A DNA stretch of 9,474 nucleotides from Candidatus Moranbacteria bacterium GW2011_GWE2_36_40. GTDB taxonomy: Bacteria; Patescibacteriota; Minisyncoccia; Moranbacterales; GWC2-37-73. The position numbers were made by a program, and so were the translations under genes. Location: positions 1-9,474 of the forward strand of contig LBRX01000037.1 in assembly GCA_000991645.1 (NCBI GenBank), in the 5' to 3' direction. Within the stretch, counting starts at the first letter, position 1, and each line of letters starts with the position of its first letter. The notes beneath the pieces are model-generated. The model had not been told where the DNA came from, searched no databases, and saw only the letters and a program-made list of their open reading frames with translations. Positions 1 to 6,146 of the stretch are shown here, piece after piece.

Positions 1-45
1 GGCAGGGAAAAAGATATTAAACAACTCAAGTTATTCGAAATCTAA
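1..45 (+). CDS. C-terminal end of an unidentified protein (partial)
   Basis: Reading frame 1 is open from the window edge to a TAA at 43-45 and would encode the last 14 residues, GREKDIKQLKLFEI. The lysine/leucine-rich end looks like a real C-terminus, but it is too short to assign. The parS sites downstream make a chromosome-partitioning gene (parA or parB) a reasonable guess; nothing in these residues proves it. Frame 2 is also open, to 112, so the frame itself is uncertain. Confidence 0.3.
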   Translation, partial: GREKDIKQLKLFEI

Positions 46-63
46 CATGCATTTAATTAGACG

Positions 64-92
64 CCCTGTGGTGTCCCCAAAGACCCACAGGG
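64..92 (+). terminator. hairpin after the left-edge gene, possible terminator
   Basis: CCCTGTGG (64-71) pairs with CCACAGGG (85-92), and an inner GTC/GAC continues the stem across a one-base bulge. It starts 19 bp after the TAA at 43-45. A short T-run appears only about 20 bp further on, so it is not a textbook intrinsic terminator. It may be a 3' end stabiliser or a recoded palindromic repeat. Confidence 0.3.
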
Positions 93-137
93 TATTCACG
101 AGAAGCACTTTTTAAAAATAGCATGTAATAAATATAA

Positions 138-174
138 TATTCCATGCCCGCCTGTCGAGTAGGCAGGTGGAACA
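138..174. promoter_or_regulatory. possible third parS site, interrupted by a palindromic element
   Basis: A left half TATTCCAT (138-145) and a right half GTGGAACA (167-174) together match 14 of 16 positions of the two intact parS sites downstream. About 21 bp of GC-rich palindrome lies between them. The right half plus flank (GTGGAACAATTTT) is identical to the flank of the second intact parS. A caveat is that the hairpin of the element reaches to about 170, so the GTGG could belong to the element rather than to parS. Confidence 0.4.
148..170. repeat. GC-rich palindromic repeat element (copy 1)
   Basis: This is a GC-rich island in AT-rich DNA. CCGCCTGTC (148-156) pairs with GGCAGGTGG (162-170), including two G-T wobbles, around the loop GAGTA. 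It resembles the shorter palindromes near 2948 and 3028, which share the TGTC/GCAG core. Similar 'cctgtctaccggcagg' palindromes are, from memory, dispersed in Parcubacteria genomes. The role is unknown. Confidence 0.5.
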
Positions 175-220
175 ATTTTCTAAGTTTAAATAATTCCAAA
201 TACGACCTGGCACAATTAAA

Positions 221-236
221 TGTTCCACGTGGAACA
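221..236. promoter_or_regulatory. parS site 1 (ParB-binding centromere)
   Basis: A perfect 16-bp palindrome, TGTTCCACGTGGAACA, fits the parS consensus TGTTNCACGTGNAACA bound by chromosomal ParB (Spo0J). The symmetry extends three more A/T pairs on each side (218-239). ParB loads here as a CTP-dependent clamp and spreads, which organises and segregates the origin region. The site is intergenic. Confidence 0.85.
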
Positions 237-300
237 TTTTTACTGAAACAGGTAATCACTATCAGACTTGCGTATTTTAATAAAAATAGCAGAAATATTT

Positions 301-316
301 TGTTCCACGTGGAACA
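301..316. promoter_or_regulatory. parS site 2 (ParB-binding centromere)
   Basis: This is a second exact copy of TGTTCCACGTGGAACA, with one more symmetric base pair on each side. Its centre lies exactly 80 bp from that of the first site. Two identical 16-bp palindromes of the parS consensus so close together are very unlikely by chance, so this is taken as a genuine centromere cluster. Confidence 0.85.
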
Positions 317-620
317 ATTTTTATAAACTCGAAAAAAATGGCCGAACATCAATCAGGAAATTTAGATTATTGCAATTATTTTTTTATATTAATATTTATT
401 GATATATCAATACTTCTGCATATATGAATCACGTATTAGCTCTTTAAAACACACTGTTCAAAAAAACTAAAATGTAGTATAATTTTATTATGTCCCGTAG
501 TGAAAATTAAAAAAATAAATAACACTGCAGGCAAAGGGATAGGCATGCACAATCATTGAACATTGTATTTATAAAAATAACCTCTTTTGAGCACTGCTCA
601 TTTGAATTTCTACTACTGGG
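317..620. other. AT-rich gene-free region between parS and the secreted-protein genes
   Basis: No convincing gene was seen. A 29-codon frame from the ATG at 338 is probably chance. The region holds the promoter-like sequence at 455-483 and then about 130 bp of leader, with a small GAGC-ACT-GCTC hairpin at about 590-600. No clear DnaA box (TTATNCACA) was found by eye, so it is not called an origin, although parS sites usually lie near one. Confidence 0.5.
455..483 (+). promoter_or_regulatory. promoter-like sequence for the secreted-protein pair
   Basis: A perfect -10 box TATAAT (478-483) is preceded, after 17 bp, by TGTTCA (455-460), a weak -35 box. Transcription would begin near 490 and give a leader of about 130 nt before the first gene. 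The background is very AT-rich, so this is only moderately supported. Confidence 0.45.
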
Positions 621-1595
621 ATGTATATAAAGATAAAACATTTGAAATATTCTTTTCTTGTTTCAGCCTGCATTTTTCTTGCTGGTTTTAACTACCTTTC
701 TTATGTCAAAGCAGCAGATGAGACAAAAAAACAAACTTGTGACACCGCAATAGACACAGATTGCGATGAATTGACAAATACCGAAGAAAAACTTTACGCA
801 ACAAACCCAAATAATTCAGATAGTGATGGGGATGGCTATTCTGATGGAGCAGAAGTAAAAAGCGGTTATGATCCATTAAAGCCAGCCCCTGGGGATAGGA
901 TTGTTGAAGCAGTAAAAAGTAGTTCTGAATCAATCTCACAAAACACACCCGCAGACAGCTCTGTTACTGATAATTTCATTCAAAATTTTCAACAATTTAT
1001 ATCATCAAAAGATGGAGAAGCCATTTCCGTTGAAGACATTAACAATTTTACAAACACTGAACTTTCAGGAAAGATTGTTACCACAACAATTGAAACATTG
1101 CCAGAAGTAGACAAATCTCAAATAAAAATATTGCCACAAACATATAGTGAACTTTCAGCAGAAAAAAGAAAGGAGCAAATCCAGATAGATGCTGTTCAAT
1201 ATTTATATGAAGTTGCTTATTTATTGGGGACAAATGCTCCAAAACCAATTTTGAGCCAAGATGATTTTAATGCGTTTAAATCTGATTTTGAAAATAGACT
1301 TGCTGACTTAACGGATCAAAATAATTTGGAATACTTTTCAGATTTAGGAAACAGGCTTGATGTTTTTTCCATACAAATCAATAACCTAACAGTACCAGAA
1401 AGCATGCTTGAATTGCACATCAAATTTACTCGCATTGTAAAAGGATTTTTAGCTTTACAAGGTAATTCAAGCTCAACAAATAATGACGATCCAATGGAAA
1501 AAATTATTCTGCTAACAACGACGCAGAACCTTATTAATATTTTTTCTAATTTTGTTTCTATTGACTTGTTGAATTATTTCAAAAGTATCTCCTAA
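621..1595 (+). CDS. secreted protein with a calcium-binding TSP3-type repeat
   Basis: 324 aa. Residues 1-31 form a signal peptide: a lysine-rich start, a hydrophobic core, and a likely cleavage after VKA (residue 31), placing the mature protein outside the membrane. Residues 45-87 contain a thrombospondin type 3-like (bacterial TSP3) repeat. Its acidic loop DSDGDGYSDGAE (67-78) is of the EF-hand-like kind that binds calcium, and is preceded by an earlier D-T-D-C-D-E-L-T-N-T-E-E unit. The rest is a polar, probably helical domain with no motif I recognise. Two cysteines (40 and 48) follow the cleavage site and could form a disulfide. There is no C-terminal membrane anchor. The protein is encoded 66 bp upstream of another secreted protein in the same direction, so both are probably co-transcribed and act at the cell surface. 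No ribosome binding site is visible; the start is fixed by the signal peptide. Function unknown. Confidence 0.75.
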   Translation: MYIKIKHLKYSFLVSACIFLAGFNYLSYVKAADETKKQTCDTAIDTDCDELTNTEEKLYATNPNNSDSDGDGYSDGAEVKSGYDPLKPAPGDRIVEAVKSSSESISQNTPADSSVTDNFIQNFQQFISSKDGEAISVEDINNFTNTELSGKIVTTTIETLPEVDKSQIKILPQTYSELSAEKRKEQIQIDAVQYLYEVAYLLGTNAPKPILSQDDFNAFKSDFENRLADLTDQNNLEYFSDLGNRLDVFSIQINNLTVPESMLELHIKFTRIVKGFLALQGNSSSTNNDDPMEKIILLTTTQNLINIFSNFVSIDLLNYFKSIS

Positions 1596-1661
1596 AAAAT
1601 GGCTCGCTTTGTAATTTAAAGTAGGCAATTAATTTTTTCCATTTTCACCTGCAAATAATCT

Positions 1662-2846
1662 ATGAAAAAGAAAATATTTTCAATCTTTTTTTTAATAATA
1701 CTGCTTTTTTCATTGCCTACGAAGCCAGCAAAAGCACAGTGGACAGATCTTGTTGCGATGGGGCAAAGGGCTGTAGACTTTGTAGTAAAATTACCAGGCA
1801 TTATAGCTCAAGTAGGCCAATATGCTTATACATTATCAAGAGACATATCTACAGCAATCACATCTCAAGCATTAGTAATACAAAAAGTATTAGCACTTCT
1901 TGCTGTGCAGCAAGCAACATCCTTATTAATTGGAGATGGAAATGGAGGGGGCGGAACAATCATTCGTGATTTTAATGATTATCTATATGTTTCTCCGCAA
2001 CAACGAGCAATGGCACAAATGAATTCATTTTTCAACACGGTTAGTCGTGGTAGGCTTTCCACTTTGAACTATGAAGGAATTGGGCCAAATTATGATGCCT
2101 ATCTCGTTGCCCAAGCTCGCATGGCAATAGCCGGTCAACCGTTCACAACCAATTTGCAAGATCTTGTTACTGATCCAAAACAAATGTTTGATGGGGGAAA
2201 TATGAAAGGGCTCATGACATACATGCAATGTGCCAACAATGTGGCTTGTTATACCATGACATCAACTGCTCAATATAATCTTGAGTTTGCCAAGGCACAA
2301 GAAATTGCAAGAACAGAAAATGTGAACGGATTCATACCAAAAAAAGTAAATGGGCGCATTACTCAACCAGCATCTATTGCTCAAAATGCCCTGACTCAAC
2401 TTGATCAACTTGGCACACAAATTATTATGAATGCGAAAGGAGGCTCAACTATGGGTGAGAACACTTCAGCCATAAACCAGGTTTGGTTAGGTGCGGGTAT
2501 AAGTGCCACAGCGCGTCTTACTAATTATGGAATCTCCGATGAGCAAGGGAAGGAAGCAATTAGAAACAAGAATGATCAATTTCCATTTAGTATAGGCTAC
2601 AGCTCCAATGGAGGTCTAGGAATAAATGCTGGGGGAGTTTCTGTTTCCACTGGGGTTGCGGCATTTAGTGGATCTTTTCAAGCAGGTAATACTTGTTCAA
2701 CTGTAGGAATTGTTTTAGATTCAAATGGTAACGCAATGACTTATGCAAATGGGCAGAAAAAAACATGTGTTCCATCCACAAGCTCAACAATCAAACCACC
2801 TACAGCAACCATTACAACGCCTGTAGTTACCACCCCTCAAAATTAA
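1662..2846 (+). CDS. secreted protein, probably of a CPR type IV secretion/pilus-associated family
   Basis: 394 aa. A clear signal peptide (KKK start, long hydrophobic core, cleavage after AKA at residue 25) is followed by amphipathic helices (about 28-90), a glycine-rich linker G-D-G-N-G-G-G-G (91-98), and a conserved-looking middle. That middle has D-F-N-D-Y (103-107), Y-D-A-Y-L-V-A-Q-A (144-152), a G-F-I-P-K-K-V turn (223-229), then I-T-Q-P-A-S-I-A-Q (233-241) and a helix. The order 'xYLxAQ ... GFLxxK ... xTPGSxI ... helix' recalls secreted proteins I associate with VirB4/VirB6-like pilus loci in Parcubacteria. This is a memory-based inference, and the protein would be a divergent member. 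The C-terminal part (about 305-370) is Gly/Ser-rich, with four cysteines overall (190, 196, 345, 369), and ends in a Pro/Thr tail (371-394), which suggests surface exposure. A strong terminator follows. Confidence 0.6.
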   Translation: MKKKIFSIFFLIILLFSLPTKPAKAQWTDLVAMGQRAVDFVVKLPGIIAQVGQYAYTLSRDISTAITSQALVIQKVLALLAVQQATSLLIGDGNGGGGTIIRDFNDYLYVSPQQRAMAQMNSFFNTVSRGRLSTLNYEGIGPNYDAYLVAQARMAIAGQPFTTNLQDLVTDPKQMFDGGNMKGLMTYMQCANNVACYTMTSTAQYNLEFAKAQEIARTENVNGFIPKKVNGRITQPASIAQNALTQLDQLGTQIIMNAKGGSTMGENTSAINQVWLGAGISATARLTNYGISDEQGKEAIRNKNDQFPFSIGYSSNGGLGINAGGVSVSTGVAAFSGSFQAGNTCSTVGIVLDSNGNAMTYANGQKKTCVPSTSSTIKPPTATITTPVVTTPQN

Positions 2847-2883
2847 AGCTTCATTGCTTTCTACTCTTTATTCAACAAAATAT

Positions 2884-2918
2884 AAAAAGAACACTTACAA
2901 AAATCAAGTGTTCTTTTT
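2884..2918. terminator. bidirectional intrinsic terminator
   Basis: AAAAAGAACACTT (2884-2896) pairs perfectly over 13 bp with 2906-2918 around a 9-nt loop. The stem runs into a T-tract rightwards and an A-tract leftwards, so it can stop transcripts from the secreted-protein pair and leftward transcripts passing the tRNA gene. Confidence 0.85.
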
Positions 2919-2947
2919 ATTATATCCAATCTTAGTAGATTAATCAT

Positions 2948-2963
2948 TGTCTACTTGCAGACA
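2948..2963. repeat. short palindromic repeat (copy 2)
   Basis: TGTCTAC (2948-2954) and GCAGACA (2957-2963) form an inverted repeat with one G-T wobble and a 2-bp centre. Together with copy 3, 80 bp away, it shares TGTCTAC-NN-GCAG. It is related to the larger GC-rich palindrome near 148-170. Confidence 0.4.
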
Positions 2964-3027
2964 GCACATGACGTGTGCCAGTTGCCTGAACCTTAAAATA
3001 AACTTTTGTACAATGAACAATTTTCAA

Positions 3028-3042
3028 CCTGTCTACCGGCAG
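3028..3042. repeat. short palindromic repeat (copy 3), abutting the tRNA relic
   Basis: CCTGTCTACCGGCAG has the same TGTCTAC-NN-GCAG core as copy 2. It looks like a truncated form of the CPR-type palindrome CCTGTCTACCGGCAGG. It sits where the T-arm side of the broken tRNA copy should be. Confidence 0.4.
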
Positions 3043-3046
3043 CATC

Positions 3047-3108
3047 TGTCAACGTAGTACTCTAACCTGCGCCCAAAACTAATAATCTTCATAAAAAAAC
3101 TGAGCTAT
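3047..3108 (-). pseudogene. broken tRNA-Val copy (relic)
   Basis: The segment 3047-3067 matches the anticodon arm and D-arm end of the intact tRNA-Val (3150-3170) at 18 of 21 positions and keeps the TTGAC part of the anticodon loop. After a 30-bp interruption (3068-3097), AACTGAGCTAT (3098-3108) repeats the D-arm start of the intact gene (3171-3181) exactly. The acceptor and T arms are missing. It lies in tandem just downstream of the functional tRNA, so it is most simply a decayed duplicate with an insertion in the D loop. Confidence 0.6.
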
Positions 3109-3110
3109 TG

Positions 3111-3187
3111 TGGTGGACTTATGCAGACTCGAACTGCAGACCTCTACAATGTCAATGTAGCGCTCTAACCAACTGAGCTATAAGTCC
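3111..3187 (-). tRNA. tRNA-Val(GAC)
   Basis: On the minus strand the 77-nt gene folds as a full cloverleaf. The 7-bp acceptor stem GGACTTA/TAAGTCC carries discriminator A and an encoded CCA (3111-3113). The D arm is GCTC/GAGC with AGTTGGTTA in the loop, and the anticodon stem is CTACA/TGTAG with loop TTGACAT. The T arm is TGCAG/CTGCA with loop TTCGAGT. Anticodon GAC reads the valine codons GUC and GUU. The 5' end lies only 5 bp after the stop codon of the membrane protein gene, so the tRNA may be processed from the same transcript. Confidence 0.95.
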
Positions 3188-3192
3188 ATTAT

Positions 3193-4146
3193 CTAGACAG
3201 CTTCGGGAATTGTAATTCCTTCTTCCAATTCAACTTTTTCCATTTTTTTCTGATCCTCTTTTTTTTCAAATGCCACCTCTTGGAAAAAAAACACCCACGC
3301 TGCTTGAGAAAAAGATTCATACCAGGAAACTAGGCACAAAATAACTGTTATTCCAACAAGAGAGCCTAATGCAATAATTATTGTGACACCTATTTGAGCA
3401 GAAAAAAGATAGGAGGCGAAAGCAAGGGGAGCAAATAGCAATACCAACAAAAGAATCGATGCAATCACTGCAATTAACAAAAATACCTCAAGTCCAAATG
3501 AAATAATTCCCATTTTCAAGCTTTCTTTTATATTTTTTCTAAAAACAAAATATGCCGCTTCTGCAGAGGATTTTACTTCATTATCCAAAAGCACAATATA
3601 CATCTTTCCATATCTTCCAATATAAAATGCCAGGATCATTAATGGCACAAGAATAAAAAACATTCCTGCCAGTGCGAAATATCCCAACAATCTCGCATTT
3701 AATGCAAAAAGATAAACAGTTGGAATAGCTAAAATAATAACAATGCAAACAAAAACAAATGATATTAATAATTCAAAAAATAATATTCTCCAGAAATATC
3801 TTCTTGCTTCATGAAAAATCCTGACCACACCCATTTGACGATAAAAATTTATATCACCAACTGACTTAATAATTGCAGCTGTTGCAACTATTCTCAAAAA
3901 AAATAAAACTACCATCACGAAAATAACGATTCCACCTACAAACATAAAAAGTGTTTGGTGGGAACTCATAACATTTGCCAAAAATTGAAACTCTTCTTTT
4001 GTGGATGCATTTTCAGCGTTGCGCATGCTTGGATTAGAACCAAAAGTACCCAAAGAAACAATCAAACCAAAAACCCACAAAAATTTGTTGTTCCATGTTA
4101 GCAAAAGTGCTTTTTTTAGAATATCAAAATAGTTTATTGATTTCAT
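3193..4146 (-). CDS. polytopic membrane protein of unknown function
   Basis: 317 aa from the ATG at 4146. Translation could also start at a GTG at 4203 (336 aa), but the extra 19 residues lack any membrane-protein character. The chosen start gives MKSINYFDILKKALLLTWNN followed by KFLWVFGLIVSLG. This is the typical opening of a conserved CPR/Firmicutes family of hypothetical integral membrane proteins: an amphipathic helix, then a K-x-L-W-x-F-G-L motif. Six or seven hydrophobic segments follow. Rough positions are 19-35, 61-83, a long double span at about 118-185, 209-240 and 253-275. The protein ends in a charged cytoplasmic tail rich in Glu and Lys. It resembles proteins annotated as glycerophosphodiester phosphodiesterase membrane-domain-like, but there is no catalytic domain. 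It lies 115 bp downstream of ftsH and immediately upstream of tRNA-Val. A role in envelope homeostasis would be a guess. Stop is TAG. Confidence 0.75.
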   Translation of the reverse strand: MKSINYFDILKKALLLTWNNKFLWVFGLIVSLGTFGSNPSMRNAENASTKEEFQFLANVMSSHQTLFMFVGGIVIFVMVVLFFLRIVATAAIIKSVGDINFYRQMGVVRIFHEARRYFWRILFFELLISFVFVCIVIILAIPTVYLFALNARLLGYFALAGMFFILVPLMILAFYIGRYGKMYIVLLDNEVKSSAEAAYFVFRKNIKESLKMGIISFGLEVFLLIAVIASILLLVLLFAPLAFASYLFSAQIGVTIIIALGSLVGITVILCLVSWYESFSQAAWVFFFQEVAFEKKEDQKKMEKVELEEGITIPEAV

Positions 4147-4207
4147 ATTAAATTGTAATTTTAATCTGAACAATATTGAAAATAATGCCTCTGTACTTTT
4201 CACTATA

Positions 4208-4242
4208 GGAAACTCAATTGTTCAAAAATTAATTGAGTTTCC
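4208..4242 (-). other. 12-bp perfect hairpin between ftsH and the membrane protein gene
   Basis: GGAAACTCAATT (4208-4219) pairs perfectly with AATTGAGTTTCC (4231-4242) across an 11-nt loop. On the minus strand it is followed by CCTATAGTG rather than a T-tract, so it is not a classical terminator. It lies between the ftsH stop and both candidate starts of the next gene. It could protect or process the ftsH mRNA end, or be a protein-binding site. Confidence 0.6.
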
Positions 4243-4261
4243 AAACTGAAAACATTTCTAC

Positions 4262-6124
4262 CTATACTGTTTTTGTTTCCTCTTTGTCATTTTCTTTCTC
4301 TGGCAAAACAATTCCCACAATTTTATTGAATTCATCTCGCTCAATTGTTTCTTTTTCCAAAAGCTCTGCCACAATTTTTTTCAGGATGTCTTCTTTTTCT
4401 GTCAGAATTCTTTCGGCTGTCTTGTATGCGTCTGATATATAACGAGAAACTTCTGCATCAATAGCTTCAGCAGTGTGATCAGAATAATCTCGTTCTTCTG
4501 ATATTTCACGACCCAAGAAAACCATTTCTTCTTTCTTGCCAAATGTTCTTGGACCAAGTGTGCTCATTCCATAGCGAGTAACCATGGCGCGAGCCATATG
4601 TGTTGCGCGCTGCAAATCGTTAGAAGGGCCTGTTGTTACATCACCCATAAACATTTGTTCACTCACATGCCCACCAAGAAGTGTTGCCAACTCATCAATG
4701 AAATATGCTCTCGAATGAAGACTCTTATCCTCTGTTGGTGCAGACAAAGTATACCCGCCAGCTTGTCCACGAGCGATAATAGAAACTTTTTGAATTGGAT
4801 CAGCGTTTGGCAATATCGCCCCAACCAAGGCATGACCAGCTTCATGATATGCAATAATTTCTTTTTCTTTTTTATTAATAGCCTTTGATCTTCTTTCTGG
4901 CCCAAGAATTACTTTCTCTATTGACTCTTTGAGCTCGTTTTCTGTAATTGTTTTTTTGTTTCTTCTGACAGATAAAATAGCAGCTTCATTCACAAGATTT
5001 GCAAGATCAGCTCCAGAAAATCCAGATGTTCTTTCTGCAAGAGTTCTCACGTTTACTTCTTTTTCAATTGGTTTATTTTTCATGTGAATCTTCAGAATCT
5101 CTTCGCGCTCATTAATGTCTGGAAGATCCATCACAACGCGACGATCAAAACGTCCTGGACGAAGCAATGCTGGATCCAAAACATCTGGACGATTTGTTGC
5201 AGCAATAACAATCACGCTAGTTGTTCCTTCAAAACCATCCATTTCAACCAATATTTGATTTAATGTTTGCTCTCGCTCATCATGACCACCGCCCAAGCCT
5301 GCTCCACGATGACGACCAACTGCATCAATTTCATCAATAAAAACAATTGCTGGAGCAGCCTTTTTGGCTTGTTTAAACAAATCTCGCACACGAGAAGCTC
5401 CAACACCAACAAACATTTCCACAAATTCACTGCCACTTATATTGAAGAATGGAACACCAGCTTCACCAGCGACTGCTTTTGCCATCAGTGTTTTTCCTGT
5501 TCCAGGAGATCCAAGCAACAAAACACCTTTGGGAATTTTTGCTCCGATTGAAATAAACTTCTTGGGATGTTTCAAAAATTCCACAATTTCTCCCAATTCT
5601 TCTTTTGCCTCTTTTGCACCAGCAACATCGGCAAATGTTGTGCGTTTGTTCTTATCTTTTGGATCAGTCATTCTCGCCTTGCTTAATCCAAAAGAAAGAG
5701 CCTGAGAATTTCCACGCTGAGCTTGTCGCAACATAAACCAGATAAAAGCACCTATCAAAAGAAATGGAAGCAGAAAAGGCACAAACACTCCTCCAAAAAA
5801 TGCAGCGGTTCCTGATTCTTGTTTGATATCAATTGCGACTTCCTTTATCTTATCCTTATCAACGCCATAATTACTCAAAGATTCAGTAAGTGAACTTTGC
5901 GGCTCTTTCACTGATTTCTCCTTTGTTCCATCATTCAACTCAATTGCCAAATTATTAGCGTCTATCGTAATTGTTTTTATTTGTCCATTGTTTATTTGAT
6001 TAACAATCTCACTCAATGAAACATCTTTTGGTTTTTGCTTAGGACCACTATAGAGAATCATAACGGTCGAAATAAGCAAAAAAGCAAGAACAACAAAACC
6101 AACGTTTTTTAGTAATTTTTCCAT
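4262..6124 (-). CDS. ftsH: ATP-dependent zinc metalloprotease FtsH
   Basis: 620 aa, full length for the family. FtsH is a membrane-anchored hexameric AAA+ protease that extracts and degrades misfolded membrane proteins and some soluble regulators. The N-terminus has TM helix 1 (about 7-25), a small extracytoplasmic domain (26-105) and TM helix 2 (about 109-132). The AAA module has Walker A GSPGTGKT (205-212), the pore-loop motif M-F-V-G (237-240), Walker B VFIDEID (261-267) and the second region of homology ending RPGRFDR (322-328). The peptidase domain carries the zinc motif HEAGH (427-431), with Asp503 in TTGPSNDLQRAT as the likely third ligand. All catalytic residues are present. The second Walker A residue is Ser, where many FtsH proteins have Pro. 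The start is 22 bp downstream of the tilS stop, so the two are probably co-transcribed; tilS-ftsH adjacency is also common in Firmicutes. Stop is TAG. No Shine-Dalgarno sequence is visible. Confidence 0.97.
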   Translation of the reverse strand: MEKLLKNVGFVVLAFLLISTVMILYSGPKQKPKDVSLSEIVNQINNGQIKTITIDANNLAIELNDGTKEKSVKEPQSSLTESLSNYGVDKDKIKEVAIDIKQESGTAAFFGGVFVPFLLPFLLIGAFIWFMLRQAQRGNSQALSFGLSKARMTDPKDKNKRTTFADVAGAKEAKEELGEIVEFLKHPKKFISIGAKIPKGVLLLGSPGTGKTLMAKAVAGEAGVPFFNISGSEFVEMFVGVGASRVRDLFKQAKKAAPAIVFIDEIDAVGRHRGAGLGGGHDEREQTLNQILVEMDGFEGTTSVIVIAATNRPDVLDPALLRPGRFDRRVVMDLPDINEREEILKIHMKNKPIEKEVNVRTLAERTSGFSGADLANLVNEAAILSVRRNKKTITENELKESIEKVILGPERRSKAINKKEKEIIAYHEAGHALVGAILPNADPIQKVSIIARGQAGGYTLSAPTEDKSLHSRAYFIDELATLLGGHVSEQMFMGDVTTGPSNDLQRATHMARAMVTRYGMSTLGPRTFGKKEEMVFLGREISEERDYSDHTAEAIDAEVSRYISDAYKTAERILTEKEDILKKIVAELLEKETIERDEFNKIVGIVLPEKENDKEETKTV

Positions 6125-6146
6125 ATGTATAATAATTTTTAATAAT

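Noticed and set aside
53..352. 99-codon minus-strand open frame across the parS region
   Set aside because: It runs through both parS palindromes and the GC-rich repeat and has no protein-like composition; the reading frame is incidental.
338..427. 29-codon open frame starting MAEHQSGNLDY after the second parS
   Set aside because: Very short, no ribosome binding site, AT-rich low-complexity end and no recognisable similarity; likely chance.
317..620. Possible replication origin next to parS
   Set aside because: No DnaA boxes (TTATNCACA or its complement) were seen by eye and no dnaA gene is present; proximity to the origin is inferred but not an origin itself.
658..671. Lipobox-like V-S-A-C (residues 14-17) in the TSP3 protein
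   Set aside because: The cysteine lies in the middle of the hydrophobic stretch with too short a core before it; a VKA-type signal peptidase I site at residue 31 fits better.
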